The translations under genes were made by a program, and so were the position numbers. The notes below the pieces were generated by a model. That model was not told the DNA's origin and made no database searches. It saw only the letters and a list, made by a program, of their open reading frames with translations. Of a stretch of 7,644 bases of DNA, positions 1-5,586 are shown in pieces (the first letter of the stretch is position 1; every line of letters begins with the position of its first letter). Source of the DNA: Candidatus Bathyarchaeota archaeon B23. GTDB lineage: Archaea > Thermoproteota > Bathyarchaeia > TCS64 > B23. Location of the stretch: assembly GCA_001593875.1 (NCBI GenBank), contig LUCA01000027.1, positions 1-7,644 on the forward strand, in the 5' to 3' direction.

Positions 1-447
1 CCCGTGGGGGGTGGAGGCCTCATCTCCGCCGTGGCCTCCGTCCTGAAGGCCCTCTCCCCCGGGGTGGAGGTGGTCGGCGTCCAGCCCTCGGCGTCGCCGG
101 TGATGTATGAGAGCCTCAGGCGAGGCCGCATCGTGGAGGTGGAGATCGGCGAATCCATCGCCGAGGCCCTGCTGGGGGGCATAGAGGCCGACTCCATCAC
201 CTTCGACCTCTGCCGCAGACTGGTCGACGACTTCATCGTCGTCGACGAGGAGGCTGTGAGGGAGGGGGTGAGGTGGATGCTGCTGAGGGAGAGGCAGGTG
301 GCTGAGGGCGGTGGAGCCATAGGGGTGGCAGCCCTCCTCGAAGAGCCAGGGCGTTTTAAGGGTAGGAGGGTCGCCGTCATCGTAAGCGGCGGCAACATCG
401 ACGCCGAGCTGCTGCTGGAGCTGATGAGGGGGAAGGCGGAGACCTGA
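1..447 (+). CDS. PLP-dependent threonine/serine dehydratase-like enzyme, C-terminal part
   Basis: This is the C-terminal 148 codons of a fold-type II pyridoxal-phosphate enzyme; the start lies left of the window. The first codons read P-V-G-G-G-G-L, the glycine-rich loop that holds the PLP phosphate in threonine dehydratases and serine racemases. Further on are E-G-G-G-A-I-G-V-A-A-L (about residues 102-112 of the visible part) and V-S-G-G-N-I-D near the end, both hallmark motifs of this family. Family members deaminate threonine or serine to 2-oxobutyrate or pyruvate in the cytoplasm. The protein stops about 13 residues after the S-G-G-N motif, so it has no C-terminal ACT-type regulatory domain and resembles the short catabolic type. 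The catalytic lysine would be upstream and is not visible. It converges with the E1 beta gene, with only 9 bases between the two stop codons. Whether the substrate is threonine, serine or another hydroxyamino acid cannot be decided from this half. Confidence 0.85.
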   Translation, partial: PVGGGGLISAVASVLKALSPGVEVVGVQPSASPVMYESLRRGRIVEVEIGESIAEALLGGIEADSITFDLCRRLVDDFIVVDEEAVREGVRWMLLRERQVAEGGGAIGVAALLEEPGRFKGRRVAVIVSGGNIDAELLLELMRGKAET

Positions 448-456
448 GGCGGGGCT

Positions 457-741
457 TCACCCCCTCCCCATGACGCCCCTCACCGCCCTGAGGATCCTCC
501 CTCCACCCGGTATGAGGTGACGCTCCAACCTCGGGCTGTAGGGTATCGGCGCATTCGGCGTCGCCACCCTGAGGATGGGCGCCTCCAACGCCTCAAAGGC
601 CTTCTCCGCAACTAGGGCTGAGACCTCGGCGCTGAAGCCGCAGCGCTCATAGTCCTCATCGACGACGACGAGCCTCCCCGTCCTCCTCACCGATCGGAGG
701 ATCGCCTCCTCGTCGAGGGGGACGATGGACCTGACGTCCAA
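457..741 (-). CDS. E1 beta subunit, C-terminal part after a frameshift
   Basis: This frame encodes the C-terminal 94 residues of the E1 beta subunit. It begins L-D-V-R-S-I-V-P-L-D-E-E-A-I-L (the first codon is TTG, leucine in the intact protein) and continues through R-L-V-V-V-D-E-D-Y and P-I-P-Y-S-P-R-L-E, all typical of the transketolase C-terminal domain of pyruvate/branched-chain/acetoin dehydrogenase beta subunits. In the family this domain forms the subunit interface and contacts the E2 core. It has no start of its own and is simply the continuation of the upstream frame (687-1427). Restoring one C on the plus strand between 743 and 744 joins the two into one protein of about 323 residues, close to the usual length. 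The high conservation here argues that the break is very recent or a sequence error. Confidence 0.8.
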   Translation of the reverse strand: MDVRSIVPLDEEAILRSVRRTGRLVVVDEDYERCGFSAEVSALVAEKAFEALEAPILRVATPNAPIPYSPRLERHLIPGGGRILRAVRGVMGRG

Positions 742-1427
742 GACTCGACGCTCACCTCACCCCTCAGCTCGTCGGCTGCCTCCAGGGCCCTCCTCACCAT
801 GAGGCCCACGGCGACGACGGTGACGTCGTCCCCCTCCCTGAGGACGTTGGCGACGCCGAGGGGGATGGTGTAGGCCTCGGGGGGGACGGGGCCCTCCACG
901 TCGTAGAGGAGGCGGTGCTCCAGGAAGAGGGCGGGGTCCTCGCCCCTGACGCAGGCGGTGAGCAACCCCTTGGCGTCGTAGGGGTTTGAGGGGGCCACCA
1001 CCCTCAGACCTGGCATGTGGGCGAAGAGGGAGTAGAGGGCCTCGGAGGGCGTCGCCCCCAGGGAGCGGCCGCCGCCGTAGATGGCCCTCACCGTCACCGG
1101 GGCTGATAGCCTCCCGCCTGAGAGGTATCTCGTCTTCGCCAGTTGGTTGAGCAGCTGATCCATGGCGACGAGGGCGAAGTCGATGTTCATCACCTCCACG
1201 ATGGGTCTGAGGCCGAGGATGGCGGCCCCGAGGGCTGCGCCTAGGAAGCCCGCCTCGGAGATGGGCGTATCCCGCACCCGCTCCCTGCCGAACTCCTCGG
1301 CGAGGCCCCTCGTCGCCGGATTCCGCTGGCTGGAGACGTTCTCGCCCAGTAGCAGCGTCGAGGGGTTTCGACGCATCTCCAGCCTCAGCGCCTCCCTTAT
1401 CGCCTCGGCGTAGGTGATCACCCTCAT
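687..1427 (-). CDS. 2-oxoacid dehydrogenase-like E1 beta subunit, N-terminal part (frameshifted)
   Basis: E1 beta subunits pair with E1 alpha to bind thiamine diphosphate and decarboxylate 2-oxoacids in pyruvate, branched-chain or acetoin dehydrogenase complexes. Visible landmarks are G-L-A-E-E-F-G (41-47), D-T-P-I-S-E (53-58, with the glutamate that activates the thiamine ring at E58), L-G-L-R-P-I-V-E, F-A-H-M-P-G-L (135-141) and P-Y-D-A-K-G-L-L. I chose ATG at 1427 because it overlaps the E1 alpha stop as ATGA (1424-1427) and gives M-R-V-I-T-Y-A-E-A, the usual family start; a TTG at 1436 is the longer option. The true frame ends around 744 (residue 228); beyond that this frame reads nonsense to a stop at 687. 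The usual Q-H-S-Q motif is replaced by T-P-S-E (126-129), so the conserved active-site histidine is missing. The exact substrate is unknown. Confidence 0.8.
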   Translation of the reverse strand: MRVITYAEAIREALRLEMRRNPSTLLLGENVSSQRNPATRGLAEEFGRERVRDTPISEAGFLGAALGAAILGLRPIVEVMNIDFALVAMDQLLNQLAKTRYLSGGRLSAPVTVRAIYGGGRSLGATPSEALYSLFAHMPGLRVVAPSNPYDAKGLLTACVRGEDPALFLEHRLLYDVEGPVPPEAYTIPLGVANVLREGDDVTVVAVGLMVRRALEAADELRGEVSVESWTSGPSSPSTRRRSSDR

Positions 1428-2365
1428 CCCCGCCAACCCTCCTCGAAGACGTCCCTGAAGGCGTCGGACAGCTCCGGCTCGGGGCTGCTGAGGGCGTAGT
1501 CCACCGCCTCCTCCACCTCCTCCTCAGCCTCAAGCCAGATCGCCTCATCCTCCCCGGGGTCGATGACGCCCCCCTCGAGGAGACGCCTCCTCATCCTCTC
1601 CACGGGATCCCTGAGGCCTCCGATGGCGGCCTCCTCCAGCCGCTCCACCGTGAACTCCAGGAGGGTGGGGCCCTCCCCCCTCCGAGCCCTCTCCACGGCT
1701 CTCCCCGCCGCCTGGTAGACGTCCTCGGCTTCCAGGCCGTCGTGGGTCTCCCCTGGTATGCCGTAGGCCGCCGCCCGCCGTGAGACCCTCTCGACGGCGA
1801 GTTGAGGCCAGTTCATCTCGTGGCCCAGCATCCTACCCCTCCGTGGGGAGCTGTTCTCGCAGACGAAGACTATGGGGAGGCTCCAGACGGCGGCGAGGTT
1901 TAGGGCCTCGTGGACGCATCCCTGATTCGAGGCTCCCTCGCCGAAGAAGGCGGCGGCGACCCCGTTGTCCCCCCTGAGCCTGTGGGCGAGGGCGTAGCCG
2001 ACGGCGATGGGGACGCTCGCCCCCACGACGCCGTTAGCCCCCAGGGCTCCCACGGAGGGGTCGGAGACGTGGAAGGGGCCGGCCTTACCCCCATTTAGGC
2101 CGCCGGCTCGGCCTAGGAGTTCAGCCATCAACCCCCCGAGGTCGCAGCCCTTCGCTATCAGGTGGGCGAGGGGGCGGTGGGTGCTTGCGATCTGGTCTCC
2201 TGGGCCCAGGTGGAGGCAGACGCCGGCAGCCACGGCCTCCTGACCCCTGGAGAGGAGGACGGCCGCCGGGAGCAGCCCCTCCGCCGTCAATCTCTCAACG
2301 GCCCCCTCGAAGACCCTTATCCTCACCATCGTCGAGTAGAGCTCCCTAAAGGGGACGGCCTTCAT
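1424..2365 (-). CDS. 2-oxoacid dehydrogenase-like E1 alpha subunit with atypical active site
   Basis: The 313-residue protein has the E1 alpha layout: R-G-Q-E-A-V (40-45), T-H-R-P-L-A-H (62-68), L-G-A-N-G-V-V-G (108-115), F-F-G-E-G-A-S-N-Q-G (140-149), H-E-A-L-N-L-A (152-158), V-F-V-C-E-N (166-171) and A-A-Y-G-I-P-G. The family decarboxylates 2-oxoacids with thiamine diphosphate together with E1 beta, which follows with a 4-base ATGA overlap. Several canonical residues differ. The metal-binding G-D-G is G-E-G (E143); the E-N-N that follows is E-N-S (S172); the H-R-G-H-G-H region has L66 where a histidine is expected; and the R-x-x-G-H-S segment after about residue 240 is missing (T-V-E-R-L-E-E runs straight to R-D-P-V). 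It may be a non-canonical or degenerate paralogue. ATG at 2365 has no Shine-Dalgarno sequence, but a TATA-like box 23-30 bases upstream fits a leaderless transcript. Confidence 0.82.
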   Translation of the reverse strand: MKAVPFRELYSTMVRIRVFEGAVERLTAEGLLPAAVLLSRGQEAVAAGVCLHLGPGDQIASTHRPLAHLIAKGCDLGGLMAELLGRAGGLNGGKAGPFHVSDPSVGALGANGVVGASVPIAVGYALAHRLRGDNGVAAAFFGEGASNQGCVHEALNLAAVWSLPIVFVCENSSPRRGRMLGHEMNWPQLAVERVSRRAAAYGIPGETHDGLEAEDVYQAAGRAVERARRGEGPTLLEFTVERLEEAAIGGLRDPVERMRRRLLEGGVIDPGEDEAIWLEAEEEVEEAVDYALSSPEPELSDAFRDVFEEGWRG

Positions 2366-2387
2366 CTCTGATAGAGGGGGTGGAGGG

Positions 2388-2395
2388 CCCTAAAA
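2388..2395 (-). promoter_or_regulatory. TATA-like box for the E1 alpha/beta pair
   Basis: On the minus strand the sequence TTTTAGGG lies 23-30 bases before the E1 alpha ATG, in the 35-base gap after the phosphodiesterase stop. This spacing would start transcription at or next to the ATG, giving a leaderless mRNA, which fits the absence of a Shine-Dalgarno motif. The box is a weak match, and read-through from the gene upstream is equally possible. Confidence 0.35.
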
Positions 2396-2400
2396 CGGTT

Positions 2401-2913
2401 TCACCGAGCCCCCGTCTCAAGGAGGTTGAGGATTCTCCCCTCCACGGCCTCGGTGTCTAGGAGGGCGAGGGTACACCTGCCGGTGAGGTAGCCGCAGACC
2501 TCCCCGGGGTTTATGACGAGGGTTCCGCCCACCGCCCTCATCTCGGCTCTATGGGTGTGGCCGTGGACCACCACGTCGTAAGCCCCTGAACCTATGAGGG
2601 AGCTCAGGAGCTCCCCCTCATGGCCGTGGAGGAGAGCGATCCTGAGGCCGTCGCATCGAATCTCGGCGAAGAGGCCTCTGAGCTCCACGCCGATCTCCTG
2701 GAAGCGTCTCCGAAGCAGCGTCCTCTCAGCCTCGTTGTTCCCGTAGACGCCGATCATCTCGGCCTTAAGCCCCTGGAAGTGGGGGACGGTGAAGGGGCTG
2801 ATGTAGTCGCCGGCGTGGAGGACCAGCTGAGCCTCCTCCTGGTTGAGCCTCTCGACGGCTCGGTCTATGAGGTGGATGTTGTCGTGGGTGTCGGCCATCA
2901 ACCCCACCAGCAT
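2401..2913 (-). CDS. YfcE/MJ0936-family metallophosphodiesterase
   Basis: This is a small calcineurin-like phosphoesterase of 170 residues, a typical length for the YfcE/MJ0936 group of cytoplasmic metal-dependent phosphodiesterases. All metal-site motifs are present: D8-x-H10, G-D (35-36), G-N-N-E (58-61), H96-G-H98 and G-H-T-H (118-121), followed by N-P-G-E (135-138). I chose ATG at 2913 over an in-frame GTG at 2922 because GAGGTG (2922-2927) sits as a Shine-Dalgarno sequence 8 bases before it, and because this numbering puts the metal ligands where I recall them in MJ0936. The natural substrate of this family is mostly unknown; activity is usually seen on artificial phosphodiesters. The gene lies 45 bases after the cation transporter and 35 before E1 alpha on the same strand, so a loose operon is possible. 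A T-rich stretch near 2945-2953 may hold its own TATA box. Confidence 0.9.
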   Translation of the reverse strand: MLVGLMADTHDNIHLIDRAVERLNQEEAQLVLHAGDYISPFTVPHFQGLKAEMIGVYGNNEAERTLLRRRFQEIGVELRGLFAEIRCDGLRIALLHGHEGELLSSLIGSGAYDVVVHGHTHRAEMRAVGGTLVINPGEVCGYLTGRCTLALLDTEAVEGRILNLLETGAR

Positions 2914-2958
2914 CCTCGACACCTCGATGATGGAGGCCCTCCCTCCCTAAATCTCTTT

Positions 2959-4170
2959 TTAGAGTAGGAGCCCCGTGAGGGTGAGCACCGGTAGGAGGGT
3001 GAGGGTGGCGACGGTGTCGGAGGCGGAGGTGATGGTGGGGATCACCACATTATCGGGGTTGAGCCCCCTCCGATGGGCGACGTGGGCCAGGAGGAGGGCG
3101 AAGAGGGAGATGGTGAGGAAGCTGAGGAGGTTGGAGAGCAGCGATACGGCGATGAGGAAGCGGAGGACGGCGGCGTCCGGCGCCCCAAGTAGGAGGTAGG
3201 CGGCGAAGGCGAAGAGGAGGTGTAGGGGGAAGGCGGCGGCCTCCACCCTCAGGGTTCTCCGCACCCCCTCATCCAATATGCCCCTAAGCCCCCTGACGTA
3301 GCCGAGGGCGAGGCTGGTGGTGGTGAGGGAGCCTATGATGGAGCCTATGTCGCCGAGGGTGGAGGTGAGGGAGGGGTAGAGGATGAGGATGCCGGGGTGC
3401 CTCAGGATGCCCTCCGTCAGCCCCGAGAGGACGACGCCGTTGAGGCTCGCCAGCAGCGTCGACAACAGGACCATGAGGGTTCCCTCCCGTAGGACGTCGC
3501 GGAAGAGGTCGTCGCCCCGCCACCTGTAGGTGATGGCCAGGGCGGCGAGGAGGGCGGAGAGGAAGAGGAGGGCGAGGAGCCGTAGGCCTAGAGGCGTGGC
3601 GGCGAGGGTGGCGACGGCGGCGTAGGAGCCGCTGACGAGGATGTCGTTGATGGAGGAGAGGCAGGGGTAGAGGATGATGTCCGGGTTCAATCCCCTCCTG
3701 TAGCCGGCGATGGCGATGAGGGTCGTCAAGGGTATGGAGAGGAGGACGGCTGAGAGGCAGGTGACGGTCGGCAGCAGCATGTAGAGGCCTAGATGCCCCG
3801 GGGAGGCGATGCCGAGGAGGAGGTTGAGGGCGAAGGCGATGACGCCCATGCCGAGGGTGTCGAGGAGGGTGAGGACGTAGATGGAGGAGATGAGGCTGCG
3901 ATAGGTGTCGGTGTTCCCCCTCACCCTCGGGAGGATGAGGCCGAGGTGGAGCATCGTCGAGAGGTTGCCGGAGAAGATGCCGCTTATGTCACCTCTCACC
4001 GTCAATATCGGCGGATACAACGCCAGAAGCCAGGGCTTCGAGCGGAACCAGGGGGACAACAAGGAGACGAGGCCTCCGGCGAAGAGGCCCATCACATCGA
4101 CGGAGAGGGCGAGGAGGGCTTGGGCTGACACCGAGGCGTAGGGGCGTCTACGCCCACTCTCCCCCCTCAC
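2959..4170 (-). CDS. MgtE/SLC41-like divalent cation transporter, duplicated domain
   Basis: This strongly hydrophobic membrane protein of 403 residues has about ten helices. It contains two copies of the MgtE membrane domain. Copy one has L-Y-P-P-I-L-T-V-R-G-D-I-S-G (51-64) with S-G-N-L-S-T, and later Y-R-R-G-L-N-P-D (157-164). Copy two has L-Y-P-S-L-T-S-T-L-G-D-I-G-S (264-277) with S-L-T-T-T, and later H-R-R-G-L-N-P-D (367-374). Both second halves end in a D preceded by S/T/N (S-S-I-N-D at 172-176, S-A-S-D at 382-385), as in MgtE pore helices. MgtE/SLC41 proteins carry Mg2+ or related divalent cations across the membrane. There is no N-terminal CBS or MgtE-N regulatory domain, so gating must differ from bacterial MgtE. 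GTG at 4170 is the likely start; GTG at residue 14 is an alternative. A TATA-like box at 4222-4231 and a leader hairpin at 4191-4208 lie upstream. Confidence 0.85.
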   Translation of the reverse strand: MRGESGRRRPYASVSAQALLALSVDVMGLFAGGLVSLLSPWFRSKPWLLALYPPILTVRGDISGIFSGNLSTMLHLGLILPRVRGNTDTYRSLISSIYVLTLLDTLGMGVIAFALNLLLGIASPGHLGLYMLLPTVTCLSAVLLSIPLTTLIAIAGYRRGLNPDIILYPCLSSINDILVSGSYAAVATLAATPLGLRLLALLFLSALLAALAITYRWRGDDLFRDVLREGTLMVLLSTLLASLNGVVLSGLTEGILRHPGILILYPSLTSTLGDIGSIIGSLTTTSLALGYVRGLRGILDEGVRRTLRVEAAAFPLHLLFAFAAYLLLGAPDAAVLRFLIAVSLLSNLLSFLTISLFALLLAHVAHRRGLNPDNVVIPTITSASDTVATLTLLPVLTLTGLLL

Positions 4171-4190
4171 GGTTGCCCCATCTAGACATC

Positions 4191-4208
4191 CCCCTGGAGC
4201 CCCAGGGG
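4191..4208 (-). promoter_or_regulatory. GC-rich hairpin in the transporter leader
   Basis: A perfect 7-base inverted repeat, CCCCTGG (4191-4197) and CCAGGGG (4202-4208), has a 4-base loop. It lies 21-38 bases before the transporter GTG, just where transcription from the TATA box at 4222-4231 would begin, so it would be at the very 5' end of the mRNA or act as a DNA operator. One arm belongs to a 12-mer repeated at 4266-4277. Confidence 0.45.
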
Positions 4209-4277
4209 AGATAACCGATGACCCTTAAAAAGGTTCAGATGTCGCCGAGGCGTGGATAAAGGGGTGAGCCCCAGGGG
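4197..4277. repeat. Direct repeat of GAGCCCCAGGGG (two copies)
   Basis: The 12-mer GAGCCCCAGGGG occurs exactly at 4197-4208 and again at 4266-4277, 69 bases apart, in the same orientation. Both copies are in the non-coding stretch between tRNA-Arg and the transporter, and they flank the TATA-like box. The first copy overlaps the leader hairpin. Paired sites on either side of a promoter are a common arrangement for a regulator, but high GC content raises the odds of coincidence. Confidence 0.45.
4222..4231 (-). promoter_or_regulatory. TATA-like box for the cation transporter
   Basis: TTTTTAAGGG on the minus strand is the best TATA match in the stretch 4171-4302. Transcription would begin near 4200, leaving a leader of about 30-38 bases. 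A second AT-rich spot, TTTATCC (4254-4260), is weaker. Confidence 0.45.
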
Positions 4278-4302
4278 GAAATGCGGATTCGACGTTCTCC
4301 GG

Positions 4303-4380
4303 TGGCGGGCCCGAAGGGATTTGAACCCTCGATCTCCGGCTTAGAAGGCCGGCGCCTTATCCAGGCTTGGCCACGGGCCC
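4303..4380 (-). tRNA. tRNA-Arg (anticodon TCT)
   Basis: The minus strand folds as a complete tRNA. The acceptor stem is GGGCCCG (4374-4380) with CGGGCCC (4307-4313). The anticodon stem is CCGGC/GCCGG around the loop CTTCTAA, giving anticodon TCT (reads AGA arginine codons). The T-arm is GAGGG-TTCAAAT-CCCTT. The discriminator is G at 4306 and CCA is encoded at 4303-4305. There is no intron. It lies 37 bases after the rps27ae stop with its own TATA-like box (4406-4415). Confidence 0.95.
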
Positions 4381-4405
4381 TTCCATGGGCTTTGTCGCCG
4401 CTCAG

Positions 4406-4415
4406 CCTATTAAGG
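4406..4415 (-). promoter_or_regulatory. TATA-like box for tRNA-Arg
   Basis: CCTTAATAGG on the minus strand ends 26 bases before the tRNA-Arg 5' end, the expected archaeal TATA spacing. It lies just past the rps27ae stop codon. Confidence 0.5.
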
Positions 4416-4417
4416 TT

Positions 4418-4585
4418 TCATTCCCTCTTCGTCTTCCAGATGGTTAGGCCGCAGTTTCCACAGGTGTATCTGTCGCCGTGGTCCGCCATGAAGTAGCCCG
4501 GGCCGCATCTCCGGCAGAAGGGCCTCAGCCTCCCCAGCTTCTCCCCCTCCACCTTGTAGAGGCTCCAGACTCCCCTCTTGGTCAC
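4418..4585 (-). CDS. rps27ae: 30S ribosomal protein S27ae
   Basis: This is a 55-residue zinc-ribbon protein of the small ribosomal subunit, the usual length for archaeal S27ae. It reads V(M)-T-K-R-G-V-W-S-L-Y-K-V at the N-terminus. The four zinc ligands are C24-x2-C27 (F-C-R-R-C-G) and C42-x2-C45 (Y-T-C-G-N-C-G), with Y-F-M-A-D-H-G-D-R-Y between them, which is characteristic of the family. The start is GTG at 4585, overlapping the rps24e stop by four bases (GTGA, 4582-4585), so it is probably translationally coupled. It is the last protein gene of the rpo7 operon, and rps24e followed by rps27ae is a standard archaeal order. A tRNA-Arg with its own promoter follows. Confidence 0.95.
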   Translation of the reverse strand: MTKRGVWSLYKVEGEKLGRLRPFCRRCGPGYFMADHGDRYTCGNCGLTIWKTKRE

Positions 4586-4878
4586 CTCGCCTCGCCCTCC
4601 TCCTTAGGCGGCCTATTCCTCCTTATTATATGCTCCGGCTCGAACTCCAGCGCCTTCTCCGGGTCTTCGTAGACGTGGGCCTCGCCGATGGTGATGTGGG
4701 TTCCGGTCTTGGTGACTATCCTCCTCACCCAGACCTGTTCCACGTCGACGCCTAGGGCCTCGGCGACGCCTTCTCTAATCTCCCTCCTGCTAGGCGTCGA
4801 GGGGGCCTCCACCTCGAAGGCGACCTCCCTACGCCCTATGAGGGGGTTATCCCTGGTCGATATCACCCTCAGCTCCAC
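4582..4878 (-). CDS. rps24e: 30S ribosomal protein S24e
   Basis: This 98-residue archaeal/eukaryotic small-subunit ribosomal protein has the family N-terminus M-E-L-R-V-I-S-T-R-D-N-P-L-I-G-R-R-E (1-18), T-P-S-R-R-E-I (28-34) and the later G-x-A-H-V-Y segment (65-70). The C-terminal tail is charged and rich in R, K and E, as expected for rRNA contact. The start is GTG at 4878, chosen because it gives the standard N-terminus and has GGAGGAGG a few bases upstream; it overlaps the end of the kinase gene by 32 bases. The stop overlaps the rps27ae start. Confidence 0.95.
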   Translation of the reverse strand: MELRVISTRDNPLIGRREVAFEVEAPSTPSRREIREGVAEALGVDVEQVWVRRIVTKTGTHITIGEAHVYEDPEKALEFEPEHIIRRNRPPKEEGEAR

Positions 4879-5407
4879 TCCCAGCCTCCTCCATCCGCCC
4901 CATGAACTCCTCAGCCCACCGCTTCCGCTCAGCCGTCACCTCCACGGCCACCAGGCCCTCATGGGGCTGCCCGTAGACGATGAGGGAGCCGGTGGGGAGG
5001 AGGGCTATCAGGGGGAGGACGAGGAGGTCCTCCTCACCCTCAACGATAACCGCCACCCCCTTTTTAAGGGTTACCGCCTCCTCCAGCGCCATCCAGGCCT
5101 CCTCATCGATGGTGCCCGCCGGGTTCCTAGCCCTGATTGTGCGGCGCCCCTCCAGGGCGTAGGGCTCTATGGGTCTCCGCATCACCCTATAGTCGACGAC
5201 GACGATGTCGGGCTTCAACCCCGCCTCCAGCAGGCTCCTGGTGGAGGTGTCGCCGACGACGGCTAGCACCCTCGGCCTCCTCTGCTCCAGGAGCTCCATC
5301 ACCCCCCTGGCGGCGTCCTCACCCCTCAGCAGCATGCCCAGGGGCCTCTTCAGCTCCCCCCTCATGGATCTCGGAAGCCTAAGGGTTCTCCTCAAGGGCC
5401 TCCTCAC
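4847..5407 (-). CDS. GTP-dependent dephospho-CoA kinase (DUF359 family)
   Basis: The 186-residue protein matches the archaeal DUF359 family, whose Thermococcus member uses GTP to phosphorylate dephospho-CoA in the last step of coenzyme A synthesis. Visible motifs in order are V-G-D-T-S-T (51-56), P-D-I-V-V-V-D (66-72), N-P-A-G-T-I (95-100), V-E-G-E-E-D-L-L-V-L-P (122-132) and Y-G-Q-P-H-E-G (145-151), the last two being the family signature. The segment after D72 reads Y-R-V, where I recall a G/x-K-T-like pattern, a small local variation. The start is GTG at 5407, overlapping the spt4 stop by four bases (GTGA); the N-terminal 20 residues are very arginine-rich. The end overlaps rps24e by 32 bases. 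Linkage to spt4 and rps24e is common in archaea and supports the call. Confidence 0.9.
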   Translation of the reverse strand: MRRPLRRTLRLPRSMRGELKRPLGMLLRGEDAARGVMELLEQRRPRVLAVVGDTSTRSLLEAGLKPDIVVVDYRVMRRPIEPYALEGRRTIRARNPAGTIDEEAWMALEEAVTLKKGVAVIVEGEEDLLVLPLIALLPTGSLIVYGQPHEGLVAVEVTAERKRWAEEFMGRMEEAGSGAEGDIDQG

Positions 5408-5586
5408 CGAACCTTCAGGGCGTATCTCCCCCTCCGATCGACTCCCAGCTTCTTCGCCAGCTCCGACTCGGGGTCTAGGACGATGAGGAGGCCGGTGTAG
5501 TCCTCGCTCAGGTCTTTCCCCCTGCAGATGGGGCAGGAGTCCCCCTCGGTCAGTATCTTACAGCTCCTGCAGGCCCTCAGGCTCAT
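5404..5586 (-). CDS. spt4: Transcription elongation factor Spt4 (RpoE'')
   Basis: This 60-residue zinc-finger protein is the typical archaeal Spt4 size. The zinc ligands are C6-x2-C9 (A-C-R-S-C-K) and C18-x2-C21 (S-C-P-I-C-R). It continues D-Y-T-G-L-L-I-V-L-D-P-E-S-E-L-A-K-K-L-G, the conserved part that binds the Spt5 NGN domain, and ends G-R-Y-A-L-K-V-R. Spt4-Spt5 clamps RNA polymerase and raises processivity. ATG at 5586 overlaps the rpo7 stop as ATGA, and its own stop overlaps the kinase start as GTGA. Confidence 0.96.
   Translation of the reverse strand: MSLRACRSCKILTEGDSCPICRGKDLSEDYTGLLIVLDPESELAKKLGVDRRGRYALKVR

Noticed and set aside
757..1548. Long open frame on the minus strand overlapping E1 beta
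   Set aside because: Its translation is dominated by R, G and P with no recognisable motif; it is a shadow of the E1 genes in high-GC DNA.
1162..2371. Several plus-strand open frames antisense to the E1 genes
   Set aside because: Low-complexity R/P/S-rich translations without a ribosome-binding site; the minus-strand frames carry clear family motifs.
2951..2966. Small inverted repeat CTCT-TTTT-AGAG after the transporter stop as a terminator
   Set aside because: Only four pairs, and on the transcribed minus strand the run is A-rich, not U-rich, so it is not a plausible terminator.
3793..4141. Plus-strand frames opposite the transporter, very rich in G, E and D
   Set aside because: Antisense readings of a hydrophobic membrane protein gene; composition is an artefact of the opposite strand.
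4211..4270. Possible C/D-box guide RNA (CGATGA near 4216)
   Set aside because: Only a partial C-box and no convincing D-box or internal C'/D' boxes at the right spacing.
4281..4496. Plus-strand frame containing G-F-E-P-S
   Set aside because: This peptide is the familiar antisense translation of a tRNA T-arm; the frame runs across tRNA-Arg and is not a gene.
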